This document shows, piece after piece, positions 11,923 through 23,035 of a stretch of DNA of 64,000 bases. The stretch's first letter is position 1. Each line of letters starts with the position of its first letter. Source of the DNA: Lepiota brunneoincarnata (lineage: Eukaryota; Basidiomycota; Agaricomycetes; Agaricales; Agaricaceae); contig JAEBUN010000004.1 of the NCBI GenBank assembly GCA_023014365.1, positions 1,736,001 through 1,800,000 on the forward strand. The letters are read 5' to 3'. Under the pieces are notes generated by a model. That model saw only the letters and a list, made by a program, of their open reading frames with translations. It was not told the origin of the DNA and did not search any database. Both the position numbers and the translations under genes were made by a program.

Positions 11923-14900
11923 TTAATTGGCCTCTATATCGGAAGGTTTGAAACGTTTGACGGTATCCACCACCTTGGATCCCTTTCGAGCAAATACAAG
12001 CTGAAATATAGCCATATGGTCGGCGTTTAGAGCACAAGCTGCAAGCGTTGAAACGCACCAGATATGGATTTGCCGTCGAGCCCGTTGTATCCGCAAGAAC
12101 CTCGTCCTTAGAGACGAGGCTGACATCGGAATCATTGTACTTAAACCAAGAGTCCGGATCGTTGGGCAGGTTTCTCGAATAGAAGAAGTAATGGCCCCAC
12201 GAAGGGGAGGAACCACGATGGATGAACACAGACGTCAGTTCATATTCCACGTTGGTGGAACGACTCCACAGGTTCTCCAGTTCGTCTTTCAACCTCTGCG
12301 CACGTCCACGCAGTTGCTCCACTTCTTCCAAGATGTATGCTTGTTCCTTGTTGAGATTGAAAAGGAGGTCATCATCAACGCCAATTTCGGAGCTGTTCTC
12401 AAGGCGGGAGAGGAAGCTGATAGCTTCATTCACTGAGGTAGCGAAGGACGAGTTCTGCCCCCAAGACATAGTAACTGGAGCGTATAGGAAACAAGAGGGA
12501 GCGTACCTTGCCTTCAGTCAAAATCCGTAGCCGCTCTCTACACGTGTTTAGTTCTGACTGCAGGGCTTTGGACTTCGCTTTCTTCTGCGGTTCTACATCG
12601 TCCATGAATCTGTCCAGGTAAATGGTCTCCCAGAATTTCACGTATGCTTGCGATTTGTACGGCTGAAGTGTTTCTCTGTTAAACTGTACCCTCTATTCCA
12701 AGCCATTAGCTATATCACAAGCACCATTTAATATATTTTTCACCTGTAATTGGATTTGGAGGATAGACGGAAGGTCCACAAGGGACATTTCCATCCGTGC
12801 CTTCCTTCCCTGAAATTCCACAATATCATCAAAGTACCCGCTCAGCCCGTCGTAGATATCAATACCATCATCAGCTACATTCACAGGAAGATGGGAGAAC
12901 AGGTCGGTTTTATCATGAACCGAAGCACGGGATTGACGAACATCGGCGATGCCGGTAAGCCGTTGCTTGATCTTGCCAAAGAAGAGCCTGGTGAAGTTTC
13001 AGCATGGATGGCATATAAACCAAGACTTGGTTACCTCTTGACAACGCTCATCTTTTCTATGCTTTTCCCCTGAGACTCTTCACCATTAAACTTCAACAAC
13101 GCTGTCTCGATCTGGAACATGCAGTTATCCATACACTCCGCTACATCATGCTGCTTCCCTATTGGCCATGCGTCAGTGAGAATTGCAGCCACGACCCGGC
13201 AATCCACATACCAAACATCATGTCCGAGCTGGATGGCTCTGTTTTCCTACGAGGAGGCAATGGTGGCGGCTTTTGCGAAGCCGCCGCATCTTGCATTTCA
13301 ATATCTTGTTGTATGCCCTGGTGCTTAGATGACGAAGGGTCCGAGCTTTGCCCACTCGGGGATTTCTCGATTAATCGTGGCGAAACCGAGCTACGAGAAG
13401 GAGATGACACAAGAACAAAACCTTCCTTGTCTCCTGGACTTTCAACGATGGGGCTATCAACATCCATTTCGGTGGCTTTTTTATCGTCGCGGGCTCGTTT
13501 TCCGAGAACAGAATTTGGTGATTGTGGCGGTGATCGAGGTGCCTCATACGACGGGCCTGTCAAGGAAGGTTGGGATACTCCATCGTCAACCAAGGTTGCG
13601 TCAGTATCATTAGAGGAATCAGTCCCGCCTTTCTCAAGTTCTTCATCCTCTTCATCTCTCGACGTTATTAGTGCAAGCTTCGCCAGCTCAATTGTGGGCG
13701 TGACAGCAGCCGTATCGCAATATTCGAGGTTCGAGAACAAGTCAGCCAGCTGGCTTAGGACTAGGATGAATGTCAGCTTGCACCAGTGCTTTGAGATCTC
13801 AGCGTACACTTCTTCGATCTGATTATTTCCCTCCTGGTCACTAAGCGGCCCCCAACTCTGTGCCGTTTAAGATCGTCATCTGTAAGTTTTTCGTCTTCCA
13901 CCGGCAGGTCAAGTTTCGAGGTCGACATTACGGCTTCTCGTAGATCTTTTATGGTGTAAAAATACTGGGCAGAATGGTAATGAGTTTCATGACAATTAGA
14001 ATAATTCGAGCCGGTACCTGTAACAGTGAATTAAGGTAACATGTATTGCCAAGCTGATTAAGGCCTCTTGGGAAATCAGGACTAACTGCTACTTTCACGT
14101 CACCCGCTAGGGCCTGTTAGCACCTCAACTATCCTCTACCACAGCGGTAGACTTACGGTCTTGACCAGACGACAAGAACTGACGTAGACGCTCGCTGTCT
14201 CTGATTTCTGCAATGACACCCAAGGCCTCACGCATTGTATCTAGTTGGGTTGGTCTCTCCTCGACCTGAGGTTCTGGGAAGTTAGCTCCCTCTAGAGAAG
14301 GGAAACAGAGGTTCGCGTACCCGCATGCTGAAAATAGTTATGAGCATATTATCGTCTACAGTTTCTGGCACCTCCAGAACTTTGTATGCACGATCAGGGC
14401 TCATCATGCTGTTCCTCCCCATTTGCCAGGCGTTCCGTAGCTTAGCATTGCCCCTTGCCTCAGCAATGATCCGAAATGCATCATTCGCCTCCCGCTGCAG
14501 AGCTGAACCGTAGTCGACGTCCTTCCAAGACTTCTTGATGACCTCTCGCCAAGCATTCTCAATAAAATCATCTCCTACTTCATCGTCAAGCTCAACACCG
14601 AGTTCACGATCGATCCCAAATCCAAGGAGGCTTGCGGCGTTCGCCAAGTCCTCAGTCGTGAACCTGTTACGCGAGTTTTCTGAGATGAGAAGGACTTGTA
14701 GTTGTGTCGGAACCTCCCCGCTCGACTCCAGGGTTCGATAAATATTGGTAAGGTGGCTAAAGTATAAGACAGTATTAGTAGGGTCACAGCGGCACTGAGC
14801 CAGATACGCGAATGCGAGGAGCTCTGATAAAAAATATGTGAATCAGATTATTTCGGTTGTAGTCCTACTGACCAGGTGAATATGTCCTGAGGGTCAAACC

Positions 14901-16839
14901 TAGCGCTGCCCAAGACTCCTTAAGAGGCTTGTAATACCACAGCAAGAGGCATTGAAAGATCATTCCGGGGAACTGTGGACGTGTGAGCGTGACGTTCGCT
15001 CTGTGCTAGAAGTGGATGTACTTTGATCAGGATGTGCACCTATGGCCAGCTGATGCATTTCTCTGGCATTATCGATCTTTACGTGGAGCTCCCGCATTTT
15101 GAAATCTCTCAAATGCGAGTCTACCCAGAGCTTAGAAAGTTATTGGGAATGCGTATACAGTACTTACGGTATCTCCTGCGAAAATCTGCAAGCCATGCTC
15201 CCATCTCCACCCAAGCGCGAAGCAGTTTGCGTCTCATTACTCGACCATAGGGAGCCGTGTTATGGATGATAGGTGGTAAGAGTCGTAATTCTTCCCCTGT
15301 TTGTTCTTCGGTAAACCCAAGAACTTCGAATATGTGTTTCCTGAAGCGAGATCAAGGTTGGGAAGGATGTTTCTGGTGCAGACATACGTATTAGAGTTCC
15401 AGCCAACCTTGGCTTGAAACGTATTACTGCGAGAGATGACCTTGAGTGCTCTTAATTCGCCCTTCCAAAGAACATTCTCCAAGGCACTGGAAATATGATT
15501 ATTGTTCAGCTGATTCGCAAAGGCAGTGCATCCAGCAGACATACAGCAGGATGGTTTCCAGTGCAATAACAACGGCTTGTTCCCCCGTCTTTCCAACAGG
15601 AGGACTCGATCGTTTGTCCCTGATGAACTCATCCATGTGCTTCCGGGGAATGACGCCGGGGACGAGGTCGGAAGCAACGCAATAAAAAGAGCATTGACAG
15701 CAGACATAAAGGTCGAGTAATGTTCCTTCTTCGGGTATGGACTGGATATCTTCGTGCTCCGGTGCAGAGTCCTTTTTGTGGCCATCTGAGGCACCCATGC
15801 GCCGTTTGGCTCTCGCAGCTTCTGCATCCCAGTCCTCGACCTTGAATGGTGGTGTCAGCTTAAGAGCGTCGATAGCCTCCGCGTATTTGTGGAAATGGTG
15901 GGTTTTGTTGATCTGACCTCGGTCTGTATCCCCAATGCATGAATTCGTTTGTTTTCGCCAAGCCTGATCTGGTAAGGAGGGGTGGTTCGAGTTCTCGAAG
16001 GACTGGGCAAGGGGTGGGGTTATTGAAGACGACTTCCAACTCAGAATTACCCAGCCATTCTCTCTGGAGCAATAGTATGCGTTTGCATGAGGGACAGAAG
16101 TGCGGACTTCCTCCTCGGATGGTGGGGGGGCGTACAGTGCATGGTGGGAAGCCGATGAAGGGGCTGGACTCGCAGTACCCGGGCTCTCAGATAGTTGTCT
16201 CGTCGGATGGGAGTCAGGGGGAGTGACACTGATGGAGAATAGGGAATGGTCCGAGTTGTGCAGTTCTTCAGACAGTATGGGAGGCAATATGCCAGGCCCT
16301 GGCCGATGACTGCGCGCGCGAACGTCGGGATCCCACCAGTGTGTCTCCTCGTAATCCTGCCGCCCATTTATAAGGACGTCAACTGCACTTTTGTTGGAAT
16401 AGTCCGTCGTAGCAAGGTTAGTGTCGTCCCATCCTGAACCACTGGCATTTGACCACTCATTCAGATCCAAATTTTGACCCCAGTCGTCATTCGCAGGGGG
16501 CCACCCTTCATCAGTGTTGGGTGCTGTCGGCGGCGGGACAGAAACTTCGTCATCATCTTGTGTAGAGACAAGCTCCGGTTCGCGATAGTCTCTCGCATCC
16601 TGCCAGGTGTTGTCGTACGTTGGAGGTTCCGGGCCCGCAAAATAGGCAGTCGTGTGGCTAGAGCCCAAGTTCTTCGGGCGGTTGGGAACAAGTGGTATCT
16701 GCTGCGTGCCGGAGGAGTAGAAATTGCTCGCGGGGATAGGCTCTGTCACTGGTGTATTGGGTCTCTGGGCCGGTAACGCCTTGGTGGCACCGGGGACAGG
16801 CAAAGGTCGGCGCGGTCTGGAGCCCTCTCTGTTCTCCAT
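11923..16839 (-). CDS. Large ubiquitin-specific protease, Ubp2/USP25-28-like
   Basis: Seen: many exons of a protein well over 1000 residues. The first about 300 residues are a disordered Pro/Ser/Asp/Trp-rich tail (RPRRPLPVPGATKALPAQRP). Next is a Cys-containing region (LLDLYVCCQCSFYCVASDLV) and a helical middle with ASLLGFGIDRELGVELDDEV and SPDRAYKVLEVPETVDDNML, like the UBA-type repeats of Ubp2. The catalytic domain has the Cys box GLNQLGNTCYLNSLLQ (about 14030-14085), a KQHDVAECMDN box (about 13140) and the His box SWGHYFFYSRN (about 12175), so it looks active. An acidic Ser/Pro insert (SRDEEDEELEKGG...) interrupts the domain before KQHDVAE. Family: removes K63-linked and other ubiquitin chains, cytosolic. 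Exon limits in the helical middle were not all resolved. Confidence 0.9.
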
Positions 16840-17309
16840 CGCTTTTCAGAGTATTAACAGGACTGCGACGTATCAAAGGCGATTGGTTATTGCGATCTCT
16901 TAAATGACACTGTGAAACATACAGACAGCAAGCAGGAAGAGAATGAAGGCTATCGATGAGCAACTCGGAGAGGGTTGCCTTTGATATACACCAGAGATTG
17001 AAATAGACCCTGGAATGTTTGTTCCTCCACGACGTCTAATGAATCCTTTTAGGTCGATAGATGTCCCGAATCGTGTATTGGCAGTTGCTGAGCCGTGAAG
17101 TCGTTTGGTTGAAGAAATAACGGAGGAGAGAGAGTGCGTGGACAGTGTGAAGATGGGCAGCCCTTACGTAATGAGTGGGTCTAAATATCCACCTCCGTCG
17201 CGCTTCACATTGATGGTAGAGCTTGCGGTCATAAGTTGTGAACACCAACAGCTGTATTCACTTTCAGTTTACAGGCTGAACATCGAACAGTAACATCATT
17301 TCAGTGTAA
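16840..17309. other. Intergenic stretch, promoter side of the deubiquitinase
   Basis: About 470 bp with only short unsupported frames. It should hold the deubiquitinase promoter and the 3' UTR of the quinone oxidoreductase. No specific motif identified. Confidence 0.5.
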
Positions 17310-18654
17310 TTAATCAGCAATTTTGATCAAAAGTTTGCCCATCGTCTTCCCACCAGTAAGATCTTGCTGTGCTTGTCTGGCGCCATCCGCAGTGAACGGG
17401 TATTCTTTAAAGATGTTAATCTTCAAGGACCCATCCTCTACGAGCTTGAAAACTTCTTTGCCGTAGTGGTGCGCTTCCTCGGCAGTATATACATAGTTCG
17501 ACATCCTGATCGGCAGGTGAGTAAACGATTGGAAGAAGAAGAAAGTTGGACTGACGTTGGGCGCAACAACTTCACGTTCTTTTCCACAAGCCTTAACAGT
17601 GAGAATGGCTCAACTGGACCCGAGGCGTTCCCAACTGAAACGATCGTGCCCTTGCGCTTGATCATTTTGAAGTCGCTATCAAACCTATTTTATGTCGATC
17701 CTCCGTCAACTCCCCAAGCTGCAGATACAGCATCGAACAAACTCACGTCGTCCTTCCAACACCGTCAAAGATGGCATCAACGCCTTCACCATTGGTCAGC
17801 TCGAGAACCCGTTGAACAGTATCTTCCCGCGTGTAAAGGATGACATGGTCTGCGCCATGGGCTTTAGCGAACGCGGCCTTATCCGGAGTCGAGGTCGTCC
17901 CAATCACAGTAGCGCCAATGCGTCGACCCAATTGGGCGAACAAGAGACCGAGACCTCCTGCGATAGTGTGTACAAGAATGATATCGCCTTTCTTGACCTT
18001 GTACGCCTCTTCGAAGAAAGACACAGCTGTTATGCCCTGAAGCAGCGCAGCAGCACCAAGTCGAGTAGAGATACTATCTGGAATGGGATATACGACTTTC
18101 CAGGGAACTGAGATGTAAGTGGCATGAGTGCCGTTAAAATCCTTCCTCGATTGTCAGAAACTGATACCCCCTCTCGGATCAACGACGGACGTACGGCCGC
18201 AACCTTTCCTCCTATGGTAAAGTTGTTCTTTTTGTATGTTTCATTATTCAGAACGGCCGGGTCCGTGGGTAGAGCTACAACAGTACCAGTAGTCTCTTTC
18301 CCAATAATAGCAGGAAATTCTTTCAGTGGATATAGTCCGGATCTGTTATAGGGCTCGATTAGCCGCCATGCTTGCAGGGGCGTGCTTGTACCCGCCGAAA
18401 GTAGGTGTCAATAAAGTTGACACCACCATATTCGACCTGCAATCCGGGATGAACAAGTAGATGGAATCAGTTCCGGTCCTGATGATATGGATCTTATCGC
18501 TGACCCTGATAACGATATCAGTAGGGTTGACTTCCGGGAAAGGTCGCGTCGTCTTCTCAATCACCTCGAAACCTCCAGTCTGTGGTTTGGGGTGCCGGCA
18601 TAAGCCATCGGAAATCACTGGCAGGCTTGTAGGCAACGAGACATCAGCGTACAT
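17310..18654 (-). CDS. Quinone oxidoreductase / zeta-crystallin-like (MDR family)
   Basis: Seen: N-terminal half KPQTGGFEVIEKTTRPFPE, VEYGGVNFIDTYFR, SGLYPLKEFPAIIGKETTG; then VPWKVVYPIPDSIS, LGAAALLQGITAVSF, the NADPH-binding stretch VHTIAGGLGLLFAQLGRR, ATVIGTTSTPDKAAFAKAHG and MIKRKGTIVSVGNASGPVEP; C-terminus TGGKTMGKLLIKIAD. Family: cytosolic zinc-free medium-chain reductase that reduces quinones with NADPH. The catalytic zinc ligands of alcohol dehydrogenases are not seen, as expected. One join (DTYFR to SGLYP near 18345-18400) works only with a GC donor or with one extra G in a GGG run. The start is the first ATG upstream of the recognisable domain and is uncertain. Confidence 0.88.
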
Positions 18655-19305
18655 GTTTGATAGAGATGGCCTCAACGTTACTGGGGAGGGCCATCTGAGC
18701 ACTTGCGTATGGTCTTCTACCAGGGGAGAAATGAGAAAGCGATTGAGAGGCCCTGGTATAGAGTCGGTGAAGTGAAAGTCGATGGAACATAGGTCCAGAC
18801 GATCGTACCTATTTATCTAGGGTGTGACTCAAACCCCGAAATCACTCGAATACTGATGGGAGATTCCTTGCGGTGGCTTTCCCATCGTCAGCCATTATGA
18901 CGTATTTTCATCTTCGCCCACTAAACTCGAAAATGGATTGCACTAACTATTTTCCGTAGAGTAGCCTCAAGAACCCTCTCCGGCCAGGCGAGATAATTTG
19001 AAAGAATATATATACATTGGTTTGGCACGATCTTTACCCGATTGGCGTATCTGTACCGTATCACAGGTGAGCACAGCATAGTATCTTGACGACGAACGAA
19101 TGATCCATTTTACAGACAGATGGGGGTTGTGAAGACAACACGCTAGGCCAGGAGAGGTTGAAGCAGCCATAGAGCTCGGAGTCGTGTCTAGGCCAAGCAC
19201 AGCTTTAGCCCTGGGAAAACGAACAGAATCAAGGACTGGGTCTCTCACCTTGCCAATTACTATGACGCCAACACCAAAGACAGGAATAGACCATCTCCGA
19301 GTCGC
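18655..19305. other. Intergenic stretch without a supported gene
   Basis: The 650 bp between the oxidoreductase start and the phosphatase stop contain a 93-codon minus-strand frame (18967-19248) directly downstream of the phosphatase. It has no recognisable motif, so I treat it as untranslated sequence. Confidence 0.5.
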
Positions 19306-20592
19306 TCAGATGTTCTGCAGGCTGTCAATCAGTAGCTCATATATGAGCAGAGTTTGTTCTGGCCTCTCCACCATACGAGGTCGTTGTTCCCTTAAGAAGT
19401 CGACTTCTTCCGCTACGAGATCTCCCGCCACTTCCTCGGGCAAAGGACCGAGAGGGCAGGGGGGTACATCAGATGCAGGGGTCGGGTGTGCAGTGGGCAA
19501 CAGGACCCCATGGTGTCGCAGGAGGGAAGACAACGCGATAAACGAACCTGTCCGACCAATGCCTGCTGAACAACCCACCATGATCGGAGGATCGAAATCG
19601 TGTTGTTTCTGGCGATCATGAGACGGCATCGGTGGATAGGAAGTATGTAACGTGTCCCTATTTGTCTCGTCCACAAGTTTGAGGAAGGCAAGTAAACTCG
19701 CGCGGTCTTCCTCTTCGGGCACTCCATGGTCTGGCCATGCGGTGTATAGCAGATGCTGGAAAGTGATTCGCTGATCATTGTATTCCTCAATCCCGCAGCC
19801 ATCCTCATGTTTGTCTTCATCTTCAGATGTCAAGTGCATAGGCGTGATTGCCACTGTACTCCGTATACACTGAGCGGCCTCGTGATTGTGCGTTTGCAAT
19901 AGGGTAACCTTGAGTGCTGGGACTGACAACCCATGGTCCGGAGGTACAATAAGTGATTTCCCAACCTCGCCGGGAAAATACGCATGCGCTTTGGGCCTTC
20001 CCCTTTCCACATTCCTCGTTAGTTGGACGACTGTCCTAATTCGGTTCGGGTTGTAAGGTGATGCTATCGCCTCTACTTCGTCCCATGAGGCAGGTAGCAA
20101 AGATGGCGCCTTGGGAGGTTTCGAAATCGGCTGAAGGATGACGCTGAGGAATGCATGGACTGTCGTGGGTAACGGAGCCTGAGTGGCTATCCACCATTTG
20201 TGTCCAAAACGCTCCAGCACCCAATTCGCATTCAAGTACCTTTCAATACCACTTCCATCATTACTTTTCCCTTCACGATGGCCAACAACCACCCTGGTGC
20301 GGTCATAAGGCAAGATGTCGGTATATCGGTTGCTGCGGACATTGTGTTCATGGCATGCAGCAGCGACGGAGTAGTGTTCTTGGGGTACGTTCCCATAAGG
20401 GGAGTTTGTGGTCGGCACATCGGGATTGCTGGTTGGTGTTATGTGTGATTGCTTCGCCTGGTATCGACTGATCGATCGTATCCTCTCACGGTGCGATTCG
20501 CGGTCTGCGAGCGTTTGAAGGACTAGGCTAATATGGGAGTCATTGTAGGCATTGCTAAGCCATGTCGGAAGCTTCTTGTGAGGGGTGGACAT
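19306..20592 (-). CDS. Protein tyrosine phosphatase with Gly in place of the signature His
   Basis: Seen: one uninterrupted 428-codon exon. The pTyr-recognition segment VRSNRYTDILPYDRTRV is near residue 85 and YLNANWV near 120. The WPD loop AWPDHGVP is near 285, the P-loop VGCSAGIGRTGSF near 340, and the Q-loop region LREQRPRMVERPEQ near 410. Family: class I classical PTPs dephosphorylate phosphotyrosine through the P-loop Cys and Arg, with the WPD Asp as general acid; all three are present. The canonical HC(X)5R His is Gly here. A low-complexity insert of about 25 residues (HPTPASDVPPCPLGPLPEE) separates the P-loop from the Q-loop. No SH2 or membrane segment. Divergent from the NR2C2AP homologue, 120 bp apart. 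Confidence 0.92.
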   Translation of the reverse strand: MSTPHKKLPTWLSNAYNDSHISLVLQTLADRESHRERIRSISRYQAKQSHITPTSNPDVPTTNSPYGNVPQEHYSVAAACHEHNVRSNRYTDILPYDRTRVVVGHREGKSNDGSGIERYLNANWVLERFGHKWWIATQAPLPTTVHAFLSVILQPISKPPKAPSLLPASWDEVEAIASPYNPNRIRTVVQLTRNVERGRPKAHAYFPGEVGKSLIVPPDHGLSVPALKVTLLQTHNHEAAQCIRSTVAITPMHLTSEDEDKHEDGCGIEEYNDQRITFQHLLYTAWPDHGVPEEEDRASLLAFLKLVDETNRDTLHTSYPPMPSHDRQKQHDFDPPIMVGCSAGIGRTGSFIALSSLLRHHGVLLPTAHPTPASDVPPCPLGPLPEEVAGDLVAEEVDFLREQRPRMVERPEQTLLIYELLIDSLQNI

Positions 20593-20711
20593 GGTAAACT
20601 GACAAAAGCTTCAGAATTATGATATCAGACCTTAACCGATGGGATATTTTCCCACGATAATTGGGTCAGTGTACCTCGTCAACCATCCACCTTTCTTTCT
20701 GTGTATGTGGG

Positions 20712-21266
20712 ATGGCGGACGATCTTGTGCCCCTTATTGATGGTCATACAGTGATCAAGTGAGTAAGGGTGAACCTGGAAATATGAGTCTGATCAGTCTA
20801 CAGAGTTAGCTCAACATTAGAGAAATCAGTGGGTAAGCAAAACTTGACCGATGGCAACGTAGAAACATGCTGGACATCTCAGCAAGTCAGTATCGCTTTA
20901 ACATATCGGGCGAAATAAAAAAAAATCTCACCTCGACCCAAGGGTCTACCGCAATCCATCCAGTTGACCTTTGACCGACCTGTAGTTCCCAAGCGCATAT
21001 CCTTCGTTTTTCAGGGGGGTTTTGTGGGGACACGCTGTTCCATACAAATTCCCGTGTCAACAAGTTCGGCGAAAGAATGGCAACTTTTGACCAATCTGTA
21101 TCCAGAAGATGTCAACCGACGGCAGACGTTCGACCTCCAACCGGTTGATCCTAGTCTCATGATTGACGGTATCATGACAGTCAAGCTCGTCTTCGAAGAA
21201 GGTTCAGACTTCTTTGGCAGAGTCACAGTGTACGACTTGCAGGTCGACGGTATCGTAGTGGTATGA
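20712..21266 (+). CDS. NR2C2-associated protein (TRA16) homologue
   Basis: Seen: three exons, about 20712-20758, 20804-20885 and 20943-21266, give about 151 residues. Landmarks: VSSTLEKSVGKQNLTDGNVE, TCWTSQQ, the central FVFQGGFVG block, LYPEDVNRRQTFDL and the C-terminal FGRVTVYDLQVDGI. These match the F5/8-type-C-like beta-sandwich of animal NR2C2AP, which is about the same length. Family: a conserved small galactose-binding-like fold protein. In mammals it binds the orphan receptor TR4; fungi lack that receptor, so its basic role must be something else. The start ATG has no competing upstream ATG in frame. Confidence 0.9.
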
Positions 21267-21359
21267 GATTGGCATAAGTGATTATCAATTAAAATAGTTC
21301 TCGAAATGAATACATGGCTCAGAAGATCCGGCTGCAGCACCTCAGAATACCCCGGCGGC

Positions 21360-22936
21360 TCAAGTCGAGGCCCTCTTTTTCTCGCGTTTCTTCTCTTTCT
21401 CTCTAGCTCGTCCCTCTGCCATCGCGACCCGTTTAAGTCTGTCATTAAGATCGAGGAATTTACCGCCCACGTCCCGAACCTCAATTGTTGGTCGACCTGA
21501 TTTTTCAAGTCGCCGAATTTTCTCCTTGGGGGTCTTGATATGTTTGGTGTCGGGGAGGCGTGGCATAAGACGAGGATGAGTCGATTTCTGGCGCTCTTCA
21601 AACTTGACCAGCCTCTGAGCGAGATTCTTGGCGTGTTCGAGCGAGGCTGGAATAATGGGCTCCTGGAGGCAAGTTAGTCGTGCCTGGATTGGAAATGGGA
21701 AGCGTCATACCTGGCCGTCTTCAGGGACGGACTCCCAGTAGTGCCGCTGATATCTCTGCCGTTGGGCATCACGATTCTCATCTTGCTCAAGACTATCAGC
21801 TTCTGCAACATCCCAACGAGAGCCATCATTGAGAGCTTGTTCTGCCTTGCGGGACTGAACACCCAACAGCTTCTCCATACCCTTCTGGAAGCCATATTGG
21901 ATCTGTTTGTCCTATGGGTGAAGGTAAGTACTGGTGGACCGGAATATCAAACAAGAAAGATTCAGATGGGGTTGAAACAGTTTTAACCATATTCTGGGCG
22001 CGTAGGGCACCACAGATGGTCTTCCAATTTCGCGAATGATGGTATGGTTTCATCACGACTGAGAGACAGTAATTCATAGGCAGCAGTCGACTTACCTCCT
22101 ACATCAGTGGATATCCCCAATAGGGCTGTCAGTGATCATGGGACCGATGGAAAGGCGTACGTATATTTACCTACGAGAACGAATATCAGTATAAATCCAA
22201 TGTCATCGATATTTAGAAGATATCAGCAGATAGAAAAATTATAACCATGTCGCTGTCTTAAAGACTAATCGAATTATTGTGTTGACTCATCAAGCCATGA
22301 CACACCGTCGAAAAGAATGTTAAAGCGGTGAACTGACCTTGTACCATGCATGCTCTAAACCTTTCAGACGTAAAATAGCATCAACACGCTTAAGACTGAG
22401 GTGATATCGCTGTGCCAGCACGCGGACGCTGTTCGTCTGAGGGTTTTCCAAGAACTCAGTGTATATCTGCTGACGGAGAGCATCCGACAAGGGTGGAGGG
22501 GGCTTGAAGCTAGGGTTCATGGGAAAGGGCTGTATGCAATGGAGTCAGAAATTTGTAGCACGGGGATTCTGAAGGGAAATACACGCACTGCGTCGCCACC
22601 TAGCCAGTTTTTGGGCTTTGCGAGCTTGTATTTGGCGCCAACTGTTGACAAGAACTCATTGTAAGATTTTGGTTCCCGACCCCTTGATACTTTTTCAGCT
22701 TCGTTATCCTCAAAAGCCTCTTCCGCGTCGTCTTGGATCTCCTCCCCAACGAGAGTTTCAGGGCTTGTGGCTTCGAGCTCTTCGACTTCCTCTGCGGTGG
22801 GGGGTTCTGGAGCAAAGGTCGACCTGCAAGCAGGTGTAGTGGATATGGTGCGACGTGCTGCGCTAGCAAGGCAGGCGCGTGAGTATGGACGTGCGATAGA
22901 CGGGGAGACGGAAGCCCGTTGAAGGAGCAAGAGCAT
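21360..22936 (-). CDS. Mitochondrial small-subunit ribosomal protein mS45 (Bot1 / eukaryotic mitochondrial regulator family)
   Basis: Seen: N-terminus MLLLLQRASVSPSIARPYSR, Arg/Ser-rich without acids, is a typical mitochondrial presequence. An acidic linker (ELEATSPETLVGEEIQDD) follows, then PKSYNEFLSTVGAKYKLAKP, MNPSFKPPPPLSDALRQQIY, VRVLAQRYHLSLKRVDAILR, YGFQKGMEKLLGVQSRKAEQ and a basic C-terminus. This is the PF12298 arrangement. Family: S. pombe Bot1 and its orthologues are mitoribosomal small-subunit proteins needed for mitochondrial translation and size control. The exon ending LEHAWYK and the one starting DKQIQYGFQ are about 420 bp apart, far longer than other introns here, so a small exon may be missing. 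Start set at the first ATG; upstream codons lack ATG. Confidence 0.88.
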
Positions 22937-23035
22937 TAGATGGGGTGACAAAAAGAGCGGAGGCGAATTTTTTGGTTGGCGTCACGTGGGAACTTGACGC
23001 AGATGCGTCGCCGATGATCTCATCATTTCTTACTC

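Noticed and set aside
18967..19248. 93-codon minus-strand frame after the phosphatase as a C-terminal extension
   Set aside because: The phosphatase ends in a stop just upstream, with the fold complete; no splice join or motif supports the extension.
21960..22065. Possible C/D-box snoRNA in the mS45 intron (GTGATGA ... CTGA on the minus strand)
   Set aside because: The ends flanking the two boxes do not pair and no internal D'/C' boxes were recognised, so the motif match could be chance.
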